Below, piece after piece: positions 9,051 through 16,238 of a DNA stretch of 64,000 nucleotides. The stretch is taken from contig NZ_FNQB01000004.1 in the NCBI RefSeq assembly GCF_900107455.1, forward strand, positions 839,330-903,329, read 5' to 3'. The notes under the pieces were generated by a model, which was not told where the DNA came from, ran no database searches, and saw only the letters and a program-made list of their open reading frames with translations. The translations under genes were made by a program, and so were the position numbers. The stretch comes from Asanoa ishikariensis. Its GTDB lineage: Bacteria > Actinomycetota > Actinomycetes > Mycobacteriales > Micromonosporaceae. Every line of letters begins with the position of its first letter. Position 1 is the first letter of the stretch.

Positions 9051-9149
9051 CCAGCCTCCTCGTCGAACACACTGTCACCCGCATGGATGCGAAACCGCGG
9101 TGAAAGGTTGTGTCCCGGACGTGATTGGCTGACGCTCTACGGTGGGGTG

Positions 9150-9713
9150 GTGTCGCGACTCGTCCACCTGAACGGCCCGCCCGGCATCGGGAAGTCCACG
9201 CTGTCCGCGCGCTACGCGGACCGGACGCCCGGGGTGCTGAACCTCGATGTCGACGCCGTGCACCGCCTGGTCGGCGGGTGGCAGGACGACGAGAACCGGA
9301 CCTGGGACATCGTCTGGCCTCTGGTACGGGCGATGGCCGCGACCCACCTGGCCGGCGGCCGCGATGTCGTCCTGCCCCAGTACCTGGCCCGGCTCTCCGA
9401 GATCACCGCGTTCGAGGATCTCGCCCGCGAGCACGGGGCTTCCTTCCTCGAGGTCGTGCTGCTCGACGACCGGGCGGCGTCGATCGAGCGCTTCGAGCGC
9501 CGGGCCGACGAGGACGACGACCCGTGGGTCCGCCACCACCACCGCCTGGTCAGGTCGCGCGGCGGGCCGGTCCTTCTCGGGACCATGTACGACGACCTGC
9601 TCGAGCTCGTCCACCTGCGCCCGGACGCCGTGGTGGTGCCCAGCGCGGCGGGGGCGGTGGAGGAGACCTACGAGCTCCTGGCCGAGGTCCTGGGCGGACA
9701 GGCGCGACGTTGA
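9150..9713 (+). CDS. P-loop ATPase/kinase-like protein
   Basis: A 187-residue protein with a GTG start at 9150 (a GTG also sits one codon upstream). Walker A is GPPGIGKST near residue 10 and is preceded by the beta-strand RLVHLN. A D-x-D pair (NLDVDAVHRL) follows, as in small-molecule kinases of the AAA_33/zeta-toxin-like group. Basic residues in the last third (RRADEDDDPWVRHHHRL) fit a lid. Small-substrate kinase activity is inferred; the substrate is unknown. The gene ends inside the left arm of a strong terminator and starts about 100 bases from the divergent sigma operon. Confidence 0.8.
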   Translation: MSRLVHLNGPPGIGKSTLSARYADRTPGVLNLDVDAVHRLVGGWQDDENRTWDIVWPLVRAMAATHLAGGRDVVLPQYLARLSEITAFEDLAREHGASFLEVVLLDDRAASIERFERRADEDDDPWVRHHHRLVRSRGGPVLLGTMYDDLLELVHLRPDAVVVPSAAGAVEETYELLAEVLGGQARR

Positions 9714-9753
9714 GTCCCACCGCGCTGGGTTGACGCCCCGCGCGGTGGGACTC
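9712..9753. terminator. bidirectional stem-loop terminator
   Basis: A perfect 14-bp inverted repeat, GAGTCCCACCGCGC and GCGCGGTGGGACTC, separated by 14 bases whose ends (GGG and CCC) can extend the pairing. It lies between the convergent kinase gene and the FG-GAP pseudogene, and the kinase stop codon is within the left arm. There is no T-tract, as is usual for actinobacterial terminators. Confidence 0.85.
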
Positions 9754-9760
9754 TGACGGG

Positions 9761-10744
9761 TCAGGACAAGCTCTGCGGTGCCTTGCTGCGGACCTTTGCC
9801 GGCCCCGTCGGCGACGGCATGGTGACCAGGTGCGCGGTCACCATGCCGTCGGGGGTGACCGACCACAGGTCCGGCACGCCGTCGGCGTTGATGTCGGTGG
9901 CCTGCAGGGTCGAGAGGTTCGTCCCGGCGTTCCAGCCGTTGGCGATCAGGTGCGGGGTGAACGCGAGCGAGCCCGTCCCGTCCTGGTGGTCGGTGAACGA
10001 CAGGCCCTGCCAGAGGTAGAGGGCACCGGTCTGCTGGTTCCAGAGGTACATCGCGGTGCCGGAGGGCAGGAGCGTGGTCGCGATCGTCCAGTTCGCCCAG
10101 TCGGCGCCGCCGGTCGGCGTCGGCGTGTCCAACTGGACCGTGGCGACGAAGGCGCCGATGCCGTCCAGGCTGGGGTAGTAGGTGAGGAAGTCGCTGCTGA
10201 TACCGATGAGGTCCGGGTAGCCGAAGCCGCTGTGGGACGCGTCGTACGGGTTGGCGAGTTGGCTCGGGTCGTTGCCGTTCGGGTCCGTCAGCATGCCGGC
10301 GAACATGGTGCGCTGGTTGCCACTGCGCACGTCGAGGGCAGAGCCGTCGACGCTGCCGTTGATGATGACGGCGTCGCCGTTGTTTCGCCGGTAGACCAGC
10401 ACGTCCTGAGAGTTGCTGCCGGTGAACCGTCCGGTCAGGACCTGGGTGTCGTTGTAGTCGTCGGGTCCGGAGTCGGTGCCGGTGCCGATGCCGTTGACGC
10501 CGATGTTCGCGGCCGGTACGCGTACGCGGCCGTTCCTGGTCGCGGCTCCGCCGGCCAGCCATAGGCCGCTGGCCAGACCGGCGGTGTTGCCGGCGGTCGG
10601 CACCGCCGGGCGCGATCGCCTGCACGGAGAGATCAGTGGTGCGGCCGGTCGGGGTCACCGTGATCGTGGCGTCCGCGACGATCGACAGATCGAAGATCAC
10701 CGGCGGACCTGGAAGCGACCGTAGTGGATCGGCGCAAATATCCT
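9761..10744 (-). pseudogene. FG-GAP/VCBS-repeat protein fragment, truncated and frameshifted
   Basis: The main open frame (280 codons, 9761-10603) has integrin-like FG-GAP/VCBS repeats: DSGPDDYNDTQVLTGRF, PYDASHSGFGYPDLIG and DINADGVPDLWSV show the D-x-D/N-x-D-G-x-x-D calcium loops. The segment before its first ATG is in another frame and reads on smoothly from PPVIFDLSIVADATITV to SVQAIAPGG, meeting VPTAGNTAG near 10605, so one frameshift separates two parts of one protein. An in-frame TAG near 10745 closes the upstream side and no signal peptide or start is present. It looks like the 3' end of a much larger secreted protein. Confidence 0.7.
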
Positions 10745-10811
10745 AACTAGAGCGATGAGAGCCGAGGAGAGCGCGGGCGCTAGGACAGCCACATCCCCCG
10801 CTTGCGCGAAG

Positions 10812-10832
10812 GTTCCCGAGTTGAACGGGAAC
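10812..10832. terminator. candidate stem-loop downstream of the TerD-like gene
   Basis: A 7-bp inverted repeat GTTCCCG/CGGGAAC with a 7-base loop, about 37 bases past the stop codon of the TerD-like gene. On the minus strand the loop reads TTCAACT, so the element also resembles a tRNA T-arm; no other tRNA part is visible here. Confidence 0.45.
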
Positions 10833-10835
10833 AGG

Positions 10836-10851
10836 AGGAAGCGCCTGCATG
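10836..10851 (+). repeat. 16-bp direct repeat, copy 1
   Basis: AGGAAGCGCCTGCATG, identical at 15 of 16 positions to the copy at 13071-13086 and in the same orientation. The two copies bracket the TerD-like gene. The core GGAAGCGCC is also nearly palindromic. Confidence 0.6.
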
Positions 10852-10868
10852 GCCTCGGCTTTCACCGC

Positions 10869-12998
10869 TCAGGCCGGGATGAGCTCGCTGAGCCGGTGCA
10901 AGGTGAACGTCTCCGATCCGTCGGGCAGACCCTCCGGTGCCTCGATGCCGATGAAGGTGACCGGCTCGTCCGGCGGTTCGCCGTTCCACGTGCGGACCTC
11001 GGCCCGCGCGCGCCACCTGTCGACCAGATAGGACACGGTGAGGTACTGCCGCTCCAGCATCGCGCGTACCAGGGAAGCCGTTGAAACGGTGTTGTGCTCC
11101 ACCCGGTTGAACGACGGCCAGCCCTGGAGGTAAAGGTGCAGCCACACGGCCTGCCAGTCGTGCTCGCGCCGCGTGAACACCATCGGCAGCGCGATCCGGC
11201 CCCGGCCGCGCAGGTGCGAGCGCGCCCGCACGGTCCGGGCCTCGAACGGGGCGCCGCGCTGGTCCTCGGTGCGGGTCTGGTAGCCGAACATCGACTCCGC
11301 GACCTCGTCGAACCCCTCTCCTGAATAGACGTTGACCTGGGGAACCACGTACCGCGCCGGGATGGTGAGGGGCACGTCGATGAACTCGGTCGCGCCCTTC
11401 TTCGCGTCGGTGATGTCGCCGGAGTGCACCACGTCGCCGTGGTGGTAGTTCGTCCAGGACACCTGGCCGGCGCTGTCGAACTGGTCGTCGAGCAGCAGCA
11501 CCGACAGGTCGTGGTCGGTGCGACGGCCGGTCTGGCGCCAGTAGGTGAAGAAGCGCAGCAGCTCACCGGACACCGGGGCTCGCGAGCCCCGCGGCAGCAC
11601 CGCGAACCCGCCTTCGGCCGCCTTGCCGGACAGCGGCAGCGCGACGTCGAGCACCGCCGGGTCCACGACCAACGGTCGCGTCGGGTCCGGCAGCCGAGCG
11701 GCGATCTCGGCGTCGAGCCGCGACGCGAGCTCCGCCACCAGGTCGGCCGGGAGCGGTCGGCGCCCGTCCGGCCCCACCCACGCCCGCCGCGCGCGGCTCG
11801 CGTACACCCGGGCCGGCGCGGGCGTCAGCCGGTTGGCGACGTGTTCCCGCAGTGAGCAGAGCACCCGGCCGGACGCCGACCCGAGCGCGCTCGTGACCGC
11901 TTCGACCACATCGGACTGTTCGGCCGGCGATGCCAGTCGCAGCAGCCGGTCCGCGGACCGCAGGAGCAGCCCCGGGGAGCCCGACAGCACCGTCGCGGCC
12001 GGGCCGATGGATCCGGCGCGGACGGCCGCCTCGGCGCGGCCCGCGAGGCTGCGCACCTTGCGCTCGCCGCGCGCGACCGTGAACACCTGCTGTGCGTGCG
12101 GCCACTGGTCGTACTCGTGCGGGTGCAGCCGTTCGCCCAGCCGCTTCCACCGCTCCGCGTACCGCGCGATGTCCCCAAGCTTGTTGGGGGTCGCCACCTC
12201 GTTCAGCGCGGCCAGCAGGACGCGCCGCTCGGGACGGCGAAAGGCACGAAAGCGCGTGGGCGCGGCGAGTGAGACGTCTCCGCCGGAGGCCTGGCAGGCG
12301 AGGCGCAGGACGTCGGTCGTCGAGTCCACGGCCACCAGCGGACGGCCGAGGACGAGCCGGATGCCGTTGAGCACGGCGCGGTTCTCCCGCACCGGGATCT
12401 CGGCCGGCTGGTCGCCGTCCGCGCAGGAGAGGGCGAGCTCGCTGAGGATAGCGAGGTCCGCCTCACCGTGTGGCGTCGCGCTGCCGGCCAGGGCCAGGTA
12501 GAGCCGCGTGGCTTCGACGTCGGCGCTGTCGCCGAGGTGCAGCACGGTGACCCGGTCGCCGGCCGTGCTGACCAGCGCGTCGTGCGCGGCCAGCAGCTCG
12601 GCGTGCGTGTGCCGGTAGACGCCGTACCCCGGCAGGTCGAGCAGGTTGACCGCCGCCAGGGCGGTCGCCTCGCCGGCGCCGGTGAGCACGGCCGCCCGCA
12701 GCCGATCGGCCCAGAACTCGACGGTGTCCGGCACGTCGTGCGGGAAGCCGATGAAATAGGCGTTGTGCTGGACGTGGTCGCCGACCAGCTCGCGCACCGC
12801 GGACACGACCGTGGCGGCGAGGTCCATCGCCGGCCCGGTGGCCAGGGCGCCGATGTGCTCAAGCAGAGCCCGCGAGGCCGAGAACCCGACGTCGAGCAGT
12901 GCCGCGTCGAGCTGGCGGGCCACGGGCGTGCCGTCGCCGGCCTCGCCACCGCTCGCCGGCACGCGCAAGGTCTTCGCGATGATGAGCTTCTCGAGCAC
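10869..12998 (-). CDS. large TerD-related protein of unknown function
   Basis: A 709-residue soluble protein from GTG 12998, chosen because GGAGG lies 5 bases upstream. The frame stays open to 13085 but that extension overlaps the tRNA-like gene. The N-terminal two-thirds is alpha-helical with no family I recognise (KLGDIARYAERWKRLGERLH is typical). The last 200 or so residues contain DLSVLLLDDQ, SWTNYHHGDVVHSGDITDAKKG and IALPMVFTRREHDWQAVWLH, resembling the calcium-binding beta-sandwich of TerD/TerZ tellurium-resistance proteins. No membrane segments. A role in a Ter-type stress or phage-defence response is inference. It is flanked by 16-bp direct repeats. Confidence 0.7.
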   Translation of the reverse strand: MLEKLIIAKTLRVPASGGEAGDGTPVARQLDAALLDVGFSASRALLEHIGALATGPAMDLAATVVSAVRELVGDHVQHNAYFIGFPHDVPDTVEFWADRLRAAVLTGAGEATALAAVNLLDLPGYGVYRHTHAELLAAHDALVSTAGDRVTVLHLGDSADVEATRLYLALAGSATPHGEADLAILSELALSCADGDQPAEIPVRENRAVLNGIRLVLGRPLVAVDSTTDVLRLACQASGGDVSLAAPTRFRAFRRPERRVLLAALNEVATPNKLGDIARYAERWKRLGERLHPHEYDQWPHAQQVFTVARGERKVRSLAGRAEAAVRAGSIGPAATVLSGSPGLLLRSADRLLRLASPAEQSDVVEAVTSALGSASGRVLCSLREHVANRLTPAPARVYASRARRAWVGPDGRRPLPADLVAELASRLDAEIAARLPDPTRPLVVDPAVLDVALPLSGKAAEGGFAVLPRGSRAPVSGELLRFFTYWRQTGRRTDHDLSVLLLDDQFDSAGQVSWTNYHHGDVVHSGDITDAKKGATEFIDVPLTIPARYVVPQVNVYSGEGFDEVAESMFGYQTRTEDQRGAPFEARTVRARSHLRGRGRIALPMVFTRREHDWQAVWLHLYLQGWPSFNRVEHNTVSTASLVRAMLERQYLTVSYLVDRWRARAEVRTWNGEPPDEPVTFIGIEAPEGLPDGSETFTLHRLSELIPA

Positions 12999-13023
12999 GC
13001 CGACCTCCGATTCGATGAATAAG

Positions 13024-13153
13024 GGGGCCGCCGGGGATTCGAACCCCGAACCCTTCGATCCCAGAGATGAAGGAAGCGCCTCCATGTGCCCGCACAGGGC
13101 GGGGAGCGGACGCGCTAATCAGCCGAATGCTCTGCCAGTTGAGCTAGCGACCC
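13024..13153 (-). tRNA. tRNA-like gene with about 57 extra bases in the anticodon loop
   Basis: All cloverleaf arms except a normal anticodon loop are present. The acceptor is GGGTCGC (13153-13147) pairing with GCGGCCC (13031-13025, one G-T). The D-arm is GCTC/GAGC, and the T-arm is CGGGG-TTCGAAT-CCCCG (13048-13032). The anticodon stem TTCGG (13127-13123) pairs only with TCGAA, about 60 bases further on, next to a 5-base variable loop. The loop begins CTGAT, which read directly would be anticodon GAT, but position 37 would then be T rather than a purine, and the discriminator base is C. Total 130 bases against about 73 expected. It could be an interrupted tRNA, an intron-bearing gene or a decayed one; the amino acid is undetermined. 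Confidence 0.6.
13071..13086 (+). repeat. 16-bp direct repeat, copy 2
   Basis: AGGAAGCGCCTCCATG, one mismatch from the copy at 10836-10851. This copy lies inside the inserted segment of the tRNA-like gene, so the repeat and the insertion may share an origin. Confidence 0.6.
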
Positions 13154-13234
13154 CGACGACGATCTTCACACGCTCCGACGCGGCAGGGCCATCGAGTTTC
13201 GGCGCCGCGGCGGGTGCGCTGATCGGAGGTACGC

Positions 13235-13525
13235 GTGCGGATCGCCGCGCTCGTGGAGCAACTCGCCAGTGGCGTGCAAGAAGACCGGGAAGCCGCCCGA
13301 GACCGGCTGATCGCGCACGGGAAAGCGGCTGTCGAGCCGGTGCTGCGTGCGCTCTGCGACGAGGCGATCGCGTCGAACCCGCAGCTTCTGAAGGAGGCGG
13401 CGGAGCCCTACCTGCCGGCGCTACTCAGGCTTCTCGGTTGCGGCGTTGGGTGGGGCCAACCGTCGCTCAAGAAGCGCGCGGGCGGCGTCGCGGGCGTTCT
13501 GCGCCGGCACATGCTTTCGCTGTGA
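13235..13525 (+). CDS. small HEAT-repeat-like protein, 96 aa
   Basis: A GTG start 5 bases after a clear GGAGG. The first 45 residues (ALVEQLASGVQEDREAARDR, then LIAHGKAAVEPVLRAL) look like one HEAT/PBS-lyase-type helical hairpin. The last 30 residues (VGWGQPSLKKRAGGVAGVLR) are basic and less regular, so the gene may be a 3'-truncated relative of a longer HEAT protein. It starts 80 bases from the tRNA-like gene and converges with the L,D-transpeptidase-like gene. Function unknown. Confidence 0.5.
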   Translation: MRIAALVEQLASGVQEDREAARDRLIAHGKAAVEPVLRALCDEAIASNPQLLKEAAEPYLPALLRLLGCGVGWGQPSLKKRAGGVAGVLRRHMLSL

Positions 13526-13599
13526 CGGGTGTCCGAATTCGTCCATCGTTCGCGGGAACAGGTCGGCGGCCGAGACCGCGTCCGTTCGGTTCAGGCGGG

Positions 13600-14427
13600 T
13601 CAGTAGCGGTCGAGGTTCTGGCTCGGCGCCATCACGATGCGGGGGTTGGCGTCCGGGTCGAGCCACTCCAGCACGCGCAGGAGGTTGGTCTGCGTCAGCG
13701 AGACGCAGCCGGCGGTGGCGCCGCTGCCCATGACGTGCAGGAAGATGCCGCTGCCGCGGGCCGGGGTGGCCACCTTCACGGGGATGTTGTAGTTGATGAC
13801 CGCGAAGTAGTTGTACTGCGGGACTTCCTCCCACAACGCCTCGCTGAAACCGCCCGGGTCGTTGCCGTGTTCGAAGCTGTTGTACGCGGCCGAGTCGGGG
13901 TTCTCGTTCCACCAGTCGTCGGTCACCAGCTTGTGGTACTTGTACTTGACGCCGGGGTCCGCCCGCACACCGTACATTGTGGATCCGAAGCTGTAGACCC
14001 CCGTCGGCGTGGTGGCGACGCCTTCCTCGTGGTTCTCGCTGAATCCCTTGGAGCCGATCCGCGCGCTCATCTTGCCGAACTTCGCGCGCCACACGCCGTT
14101 CGTCTTCTCGAACGTCTCCATGGACGCGTAGCTCGTGCCGTACCCGCTGTTGTAGACGACGACCACCTGTCGGGTGCTGGCCGGAAGGGTGCGCAGCCGG
14201 GACGCGAGGTTGCTCATGGTCTGGGGCGGCTTCTTGGTCGCCCGCACCGACGGCAACGGCGAAGGCACGCGGGACCGACCCAAACCCACCGAAGCCGGCG
14301 CGGTGGCGGCGACCGGAGCGTCCGGCACGGCGGTGCGGCCCGGGTCCGCGCAGGACGTCAGCCCGAGGGCAGCTATCAGCGCTACCGCGATTGCACCGAA
14401 CGCAGACCGCCGGATTGTCGTCCGCAA
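13600..14427 (-). CDS. L,D-transpeptidase (YkuD)-like lipoprotein
   Basis: A 275-residue protein with a lipoprotein signal peptide, lipobox LTSC at 23-26, and a Pro/Ala/Ser-rich linker. The C-terminal domain (about 85-260) carries His231 in FLHVMGSG and Cys241 in TAGCVSL, matching the H-x(n)-S-x-G-C catalytic signature of L,D-transpeptidase-like enzymes (ErfK/YbiS/YcfS/YnhG family), together with the substrate loop TTPTGVYSFG. These enzymes make 3-3 peptidoglycan cross-links or attach proteins to the wall outside the membrane. The order of residues fits the divergent actinobacterial subgroup that lacks LysM or Ig domains. Confidence 0.8.
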   Translation of the reverse strand: MRTTIRRSAFGAIAVALIAALGLTSCADPGRTAVPDAPVAATAPASVGLGRSRVPSPLPSVRATKKPPQTMSNLASRLRTLPASTRQVVVVYNSGYGTSYASMETFEKTNGVWRAKFGKMSARIGSKGFSENHEEGVATTPTGVYSFGSTMYGVRADPGVKYKYHKLVTDDWWNENPDSAAYNSFEHGNDPGGFSEALWEEVPQYNYFAVINYNIPVKVATPARGSGIFLHVMGSGATAGCVSLTQTNLLRVLEWLDPDANPRIVMAPSQNLDRY

Positions 14428-14551
14428 GCTACTCCTCGAAGGGTCGTACGGGGCCCATCGCCGATGGGGAGGAAGAACGTGAAGATTTTATGGCGGCGGT
14501 GTGCTCTGGTCGCTGTCGGGGGCCGCACCCGCCGCGGATCGAAGCCCTAGC

Positions 14552-15682
14552 ATGAGGTTCGTGGCCCCAGGTTTCGACAGTCTTCAGTCCCTCGTCGGCG
14601 TCCGAGGAGGCGGGGACAGGGTGGAGGTCGACTTCGGTGCCGGTCCGCGTCGACTGCCCCGTTCCATCGAGGTCCTGAACCTCACGGCTGCCGGTGGGCT
14701 GGTGCCGGCGGCGGGTCGGATCGACTGGACACAGCTGTCGGCGTTGCCCGCGTTGCGCACGGTCGAGTGGTCGGGCCCTGACCGCGGACTCGTCGACGCG
14801 CTCGCCACCCGCTCCGATATCGGGTTCCTGGAGTGGCACGACGCAGTCGGCGAGGTGGACCTCAGGAGCACAGGGCTCGACACGGTGCGGCTTTACGGCA
14901 GTGCGTTTGACAGCCTACGTCTGCCCGCGTCAATCCGGACACTGCTGCTTCGCAGGCCATCGGCATCGCTCCGCGTCGAGGCGGCGGACCTGGGGGAGTG
15001 GCTGGACCTGCGATTGTTCCCCTATGGCGGCGCCCTCTCGGTGCCAACGGGATTGACTCGGGTGCCGACGCTGTGGCTGTGGGTGGGCGCGGAGGTGTCG
15101 GCGCGGGCGCTGTCCGGTCTGACGAACCTGCGGGACCTGCGGCTCACCTTCGAATCGCCGCCCGGCGTGGTGTCGGACCTCGCCGATCTCGGCCGGCACC
15201 AGCGGCTGCACCACCTGCGCATGGATGACGCCTACGGTCTGGACCCGGCTGCGTTGCCGGAGCTGTCGTCGCTGCGTGGCCTGTCGACCCACGGGACCAG
15301 ACACACGATTGCCCAAGCGCTCGAGGCGCGCTTCGAGGGCGAGCCGGTCGAGCTGAGCATCACAGGCGCGAAGTCGGAGGCCTGGCTCGCCGACTACCTC
15401 GACAACCCGTTCCGGGACTGGGTGGAGGAGTCGGAGCCATTCGCCCGGGCCGCCTGTGAGGCGTACCTGGAGGCGGTGCGATCGATCGAGTCGGTCGCAC
15501 CCGACGCCGAGCGGGTGCTCCGCGATTTCGTTGCCCGGCTCAACGCGATCGACGAGGAGCACGAGCTGATCGACACGTTCTATCGCGAGCAGGCAGGGGA
15601 CGCGTTCGACGCGCTCGCCCAGCGCCTCGGGGTGCCCGGGCCGGTGGCCGGCGACTGGTTCGACGAGACCCGCGAGTTCTGA
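14552..15682 (+). CDS. leucine-rich-repeat-like protein
   Basis: A 376-residue soluble protein from ATG 14552 (an in-frame upstream start at 14501 adds an Ala/Pro stretch). Irregular leucine-rich repeats run through residues about 30-260: PRSIEVLNLT, LPALRTVEW, LDTVRLYGS, ASIRTLLLRR, LTNLRDLRLTF and LSSLRGLSTHG have the LxxLxL spacing. The last 110 residues are acidic and helical (EHELIDTFYREQAGDAFD), suggesting a separate small domain. No signal peptide or catalytic motif; a binding role is inferred. Confidence 0.7.
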   Translation: MRFVAPGFDSLQSLVGVRGGGDRVEVDFGAGPRRLPRSIEVLNLTAAGGLVPAAGRIDWTQLSALPALRTVEWSGPDRGLVDALATRSDIGFLEWHDAVGEVDLRSTGLDTVRLYGSAFDSLRLPASIRTLLLRRPSASLRVEAADLGEWLDLRLFPYGGALSVPTGLTRVPTLWLWVGAEVSARALSGLTNLRDLRLTFESPPGVVSDLADLGRHQRLHHLRMDDAYGLDPAALPELSSLRGLSTHGTRHTIAQALEARFEGEPVELSITGAKSEAWLADYLDNPFRDWVEESEPFARAACEAYLEAVRSIESVAPDAERVLRDFVARLNAIDEEHELIDTFYREQAGDAFDALAQRLGVPGPVAGDWFDETREF

Positions 15683-15746
15683 TCGCCACAACAGTTCCAC
15701 AACCGGCCACGCCTAGAAAGAGAGCCTCGACCTAGGAGGCGATGGG

Positions 15747-16238
15747 ATGGGCAAGGCTGTGGTGGCCGCGATCGCGGTGGGCATGGTGGCGTCGTTCGTG
15801 CAGGCCCAGCCCGGTCTGCCGGATACGCCGGTGTGTAACCGACACCTGTCGGTCGATGACGTCAGCGGCTACGAGGGCGACGCCCCGGCCCGGGTCTACA
15901 CCGAGTTCGTGTTCCATGTGACGAGCAGCGGCTGCGGCGCGCCCATGGAGGTGCCGTTCGAGGTCAGCCCGATCGACAGCACCGACTTCTTCGACATGGT
16001 GCCGCGGTTCGGCTTCATCCGGTTCGGCGCGGGTGACCTCGAGCCGAAGGAGATCACCGTGCAGGTCAGGCCCGACAACGCGCCCGAGCACGACGAGATC
16101 TTCGCCGTCTGGATCAAGCCTCCGGCTGCCCCCGGTGCGGTGATCGACAAGTGCGTCGGCGGCGGAAAGATCCTCAACGACGACTTCGGTGTCGTGCTCT
16201 CGCCCAAGATCGGCTCCCGCCTGCACTGCTCAGAGTGA
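15747..16238 (+). CDS. secreted Calx-beta-like protein
   Basis: A 163-residue protein starting at ATG 15747, 7 bases after AGGAGG. A short signal peptide ends at VQAQPG near residue 22. The mature chain is a beta-sandwich-like domain: EFVFHVTSSG, then FIRFGAGDLEPKEITVQV, then ILNDDFGVVLSPK. The last segment matches the N-D-D hallmark at the end of Calx-beta motifs, which bind calcium between two domains. Four Cys (near residues 29, 63, 139 and 161) could form disulfides. It overlaps the AfsR/SARP gene by 9 bases tail to tail. Confidence 0.7.
   Translation: MGKAVVAAIAVGMVASFVQAQPGLPDTPVCNRHLSVDDVSGYEGDAPARVYTEFVFHVTSSGCGAPMEVPFEVSPIDSTDFFDMVPRFGFIRFGAGDLEPKEITVQVRPDNAPEHDEIFAVWIKPPAAPGAVIDKCVGGGKILNDDFGVVLSPKIGSRLHCSE

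Noticed and set aside
10812..10832. Second tRNA 3' end based on the T-arm-like hairpin
   Set aside because: No acceptor, anticodon or D-arm sequence is found around it; a terminator hairpin is simpler.
13000..13085. N-terminal extension of the TerD-like protein to ATG 13085
   Set aside because: It would overlap the T-arm of the tRNA-like gene, and GTG 12998 has a well-placed GGAGG.
12763..14550. 595-codon plus-strand open frame
   Set aside because: It is antisense to the TerD-like gene, the tRNA-like gene and the L,D-transpeptidase-like gene, with no recognisable domain.
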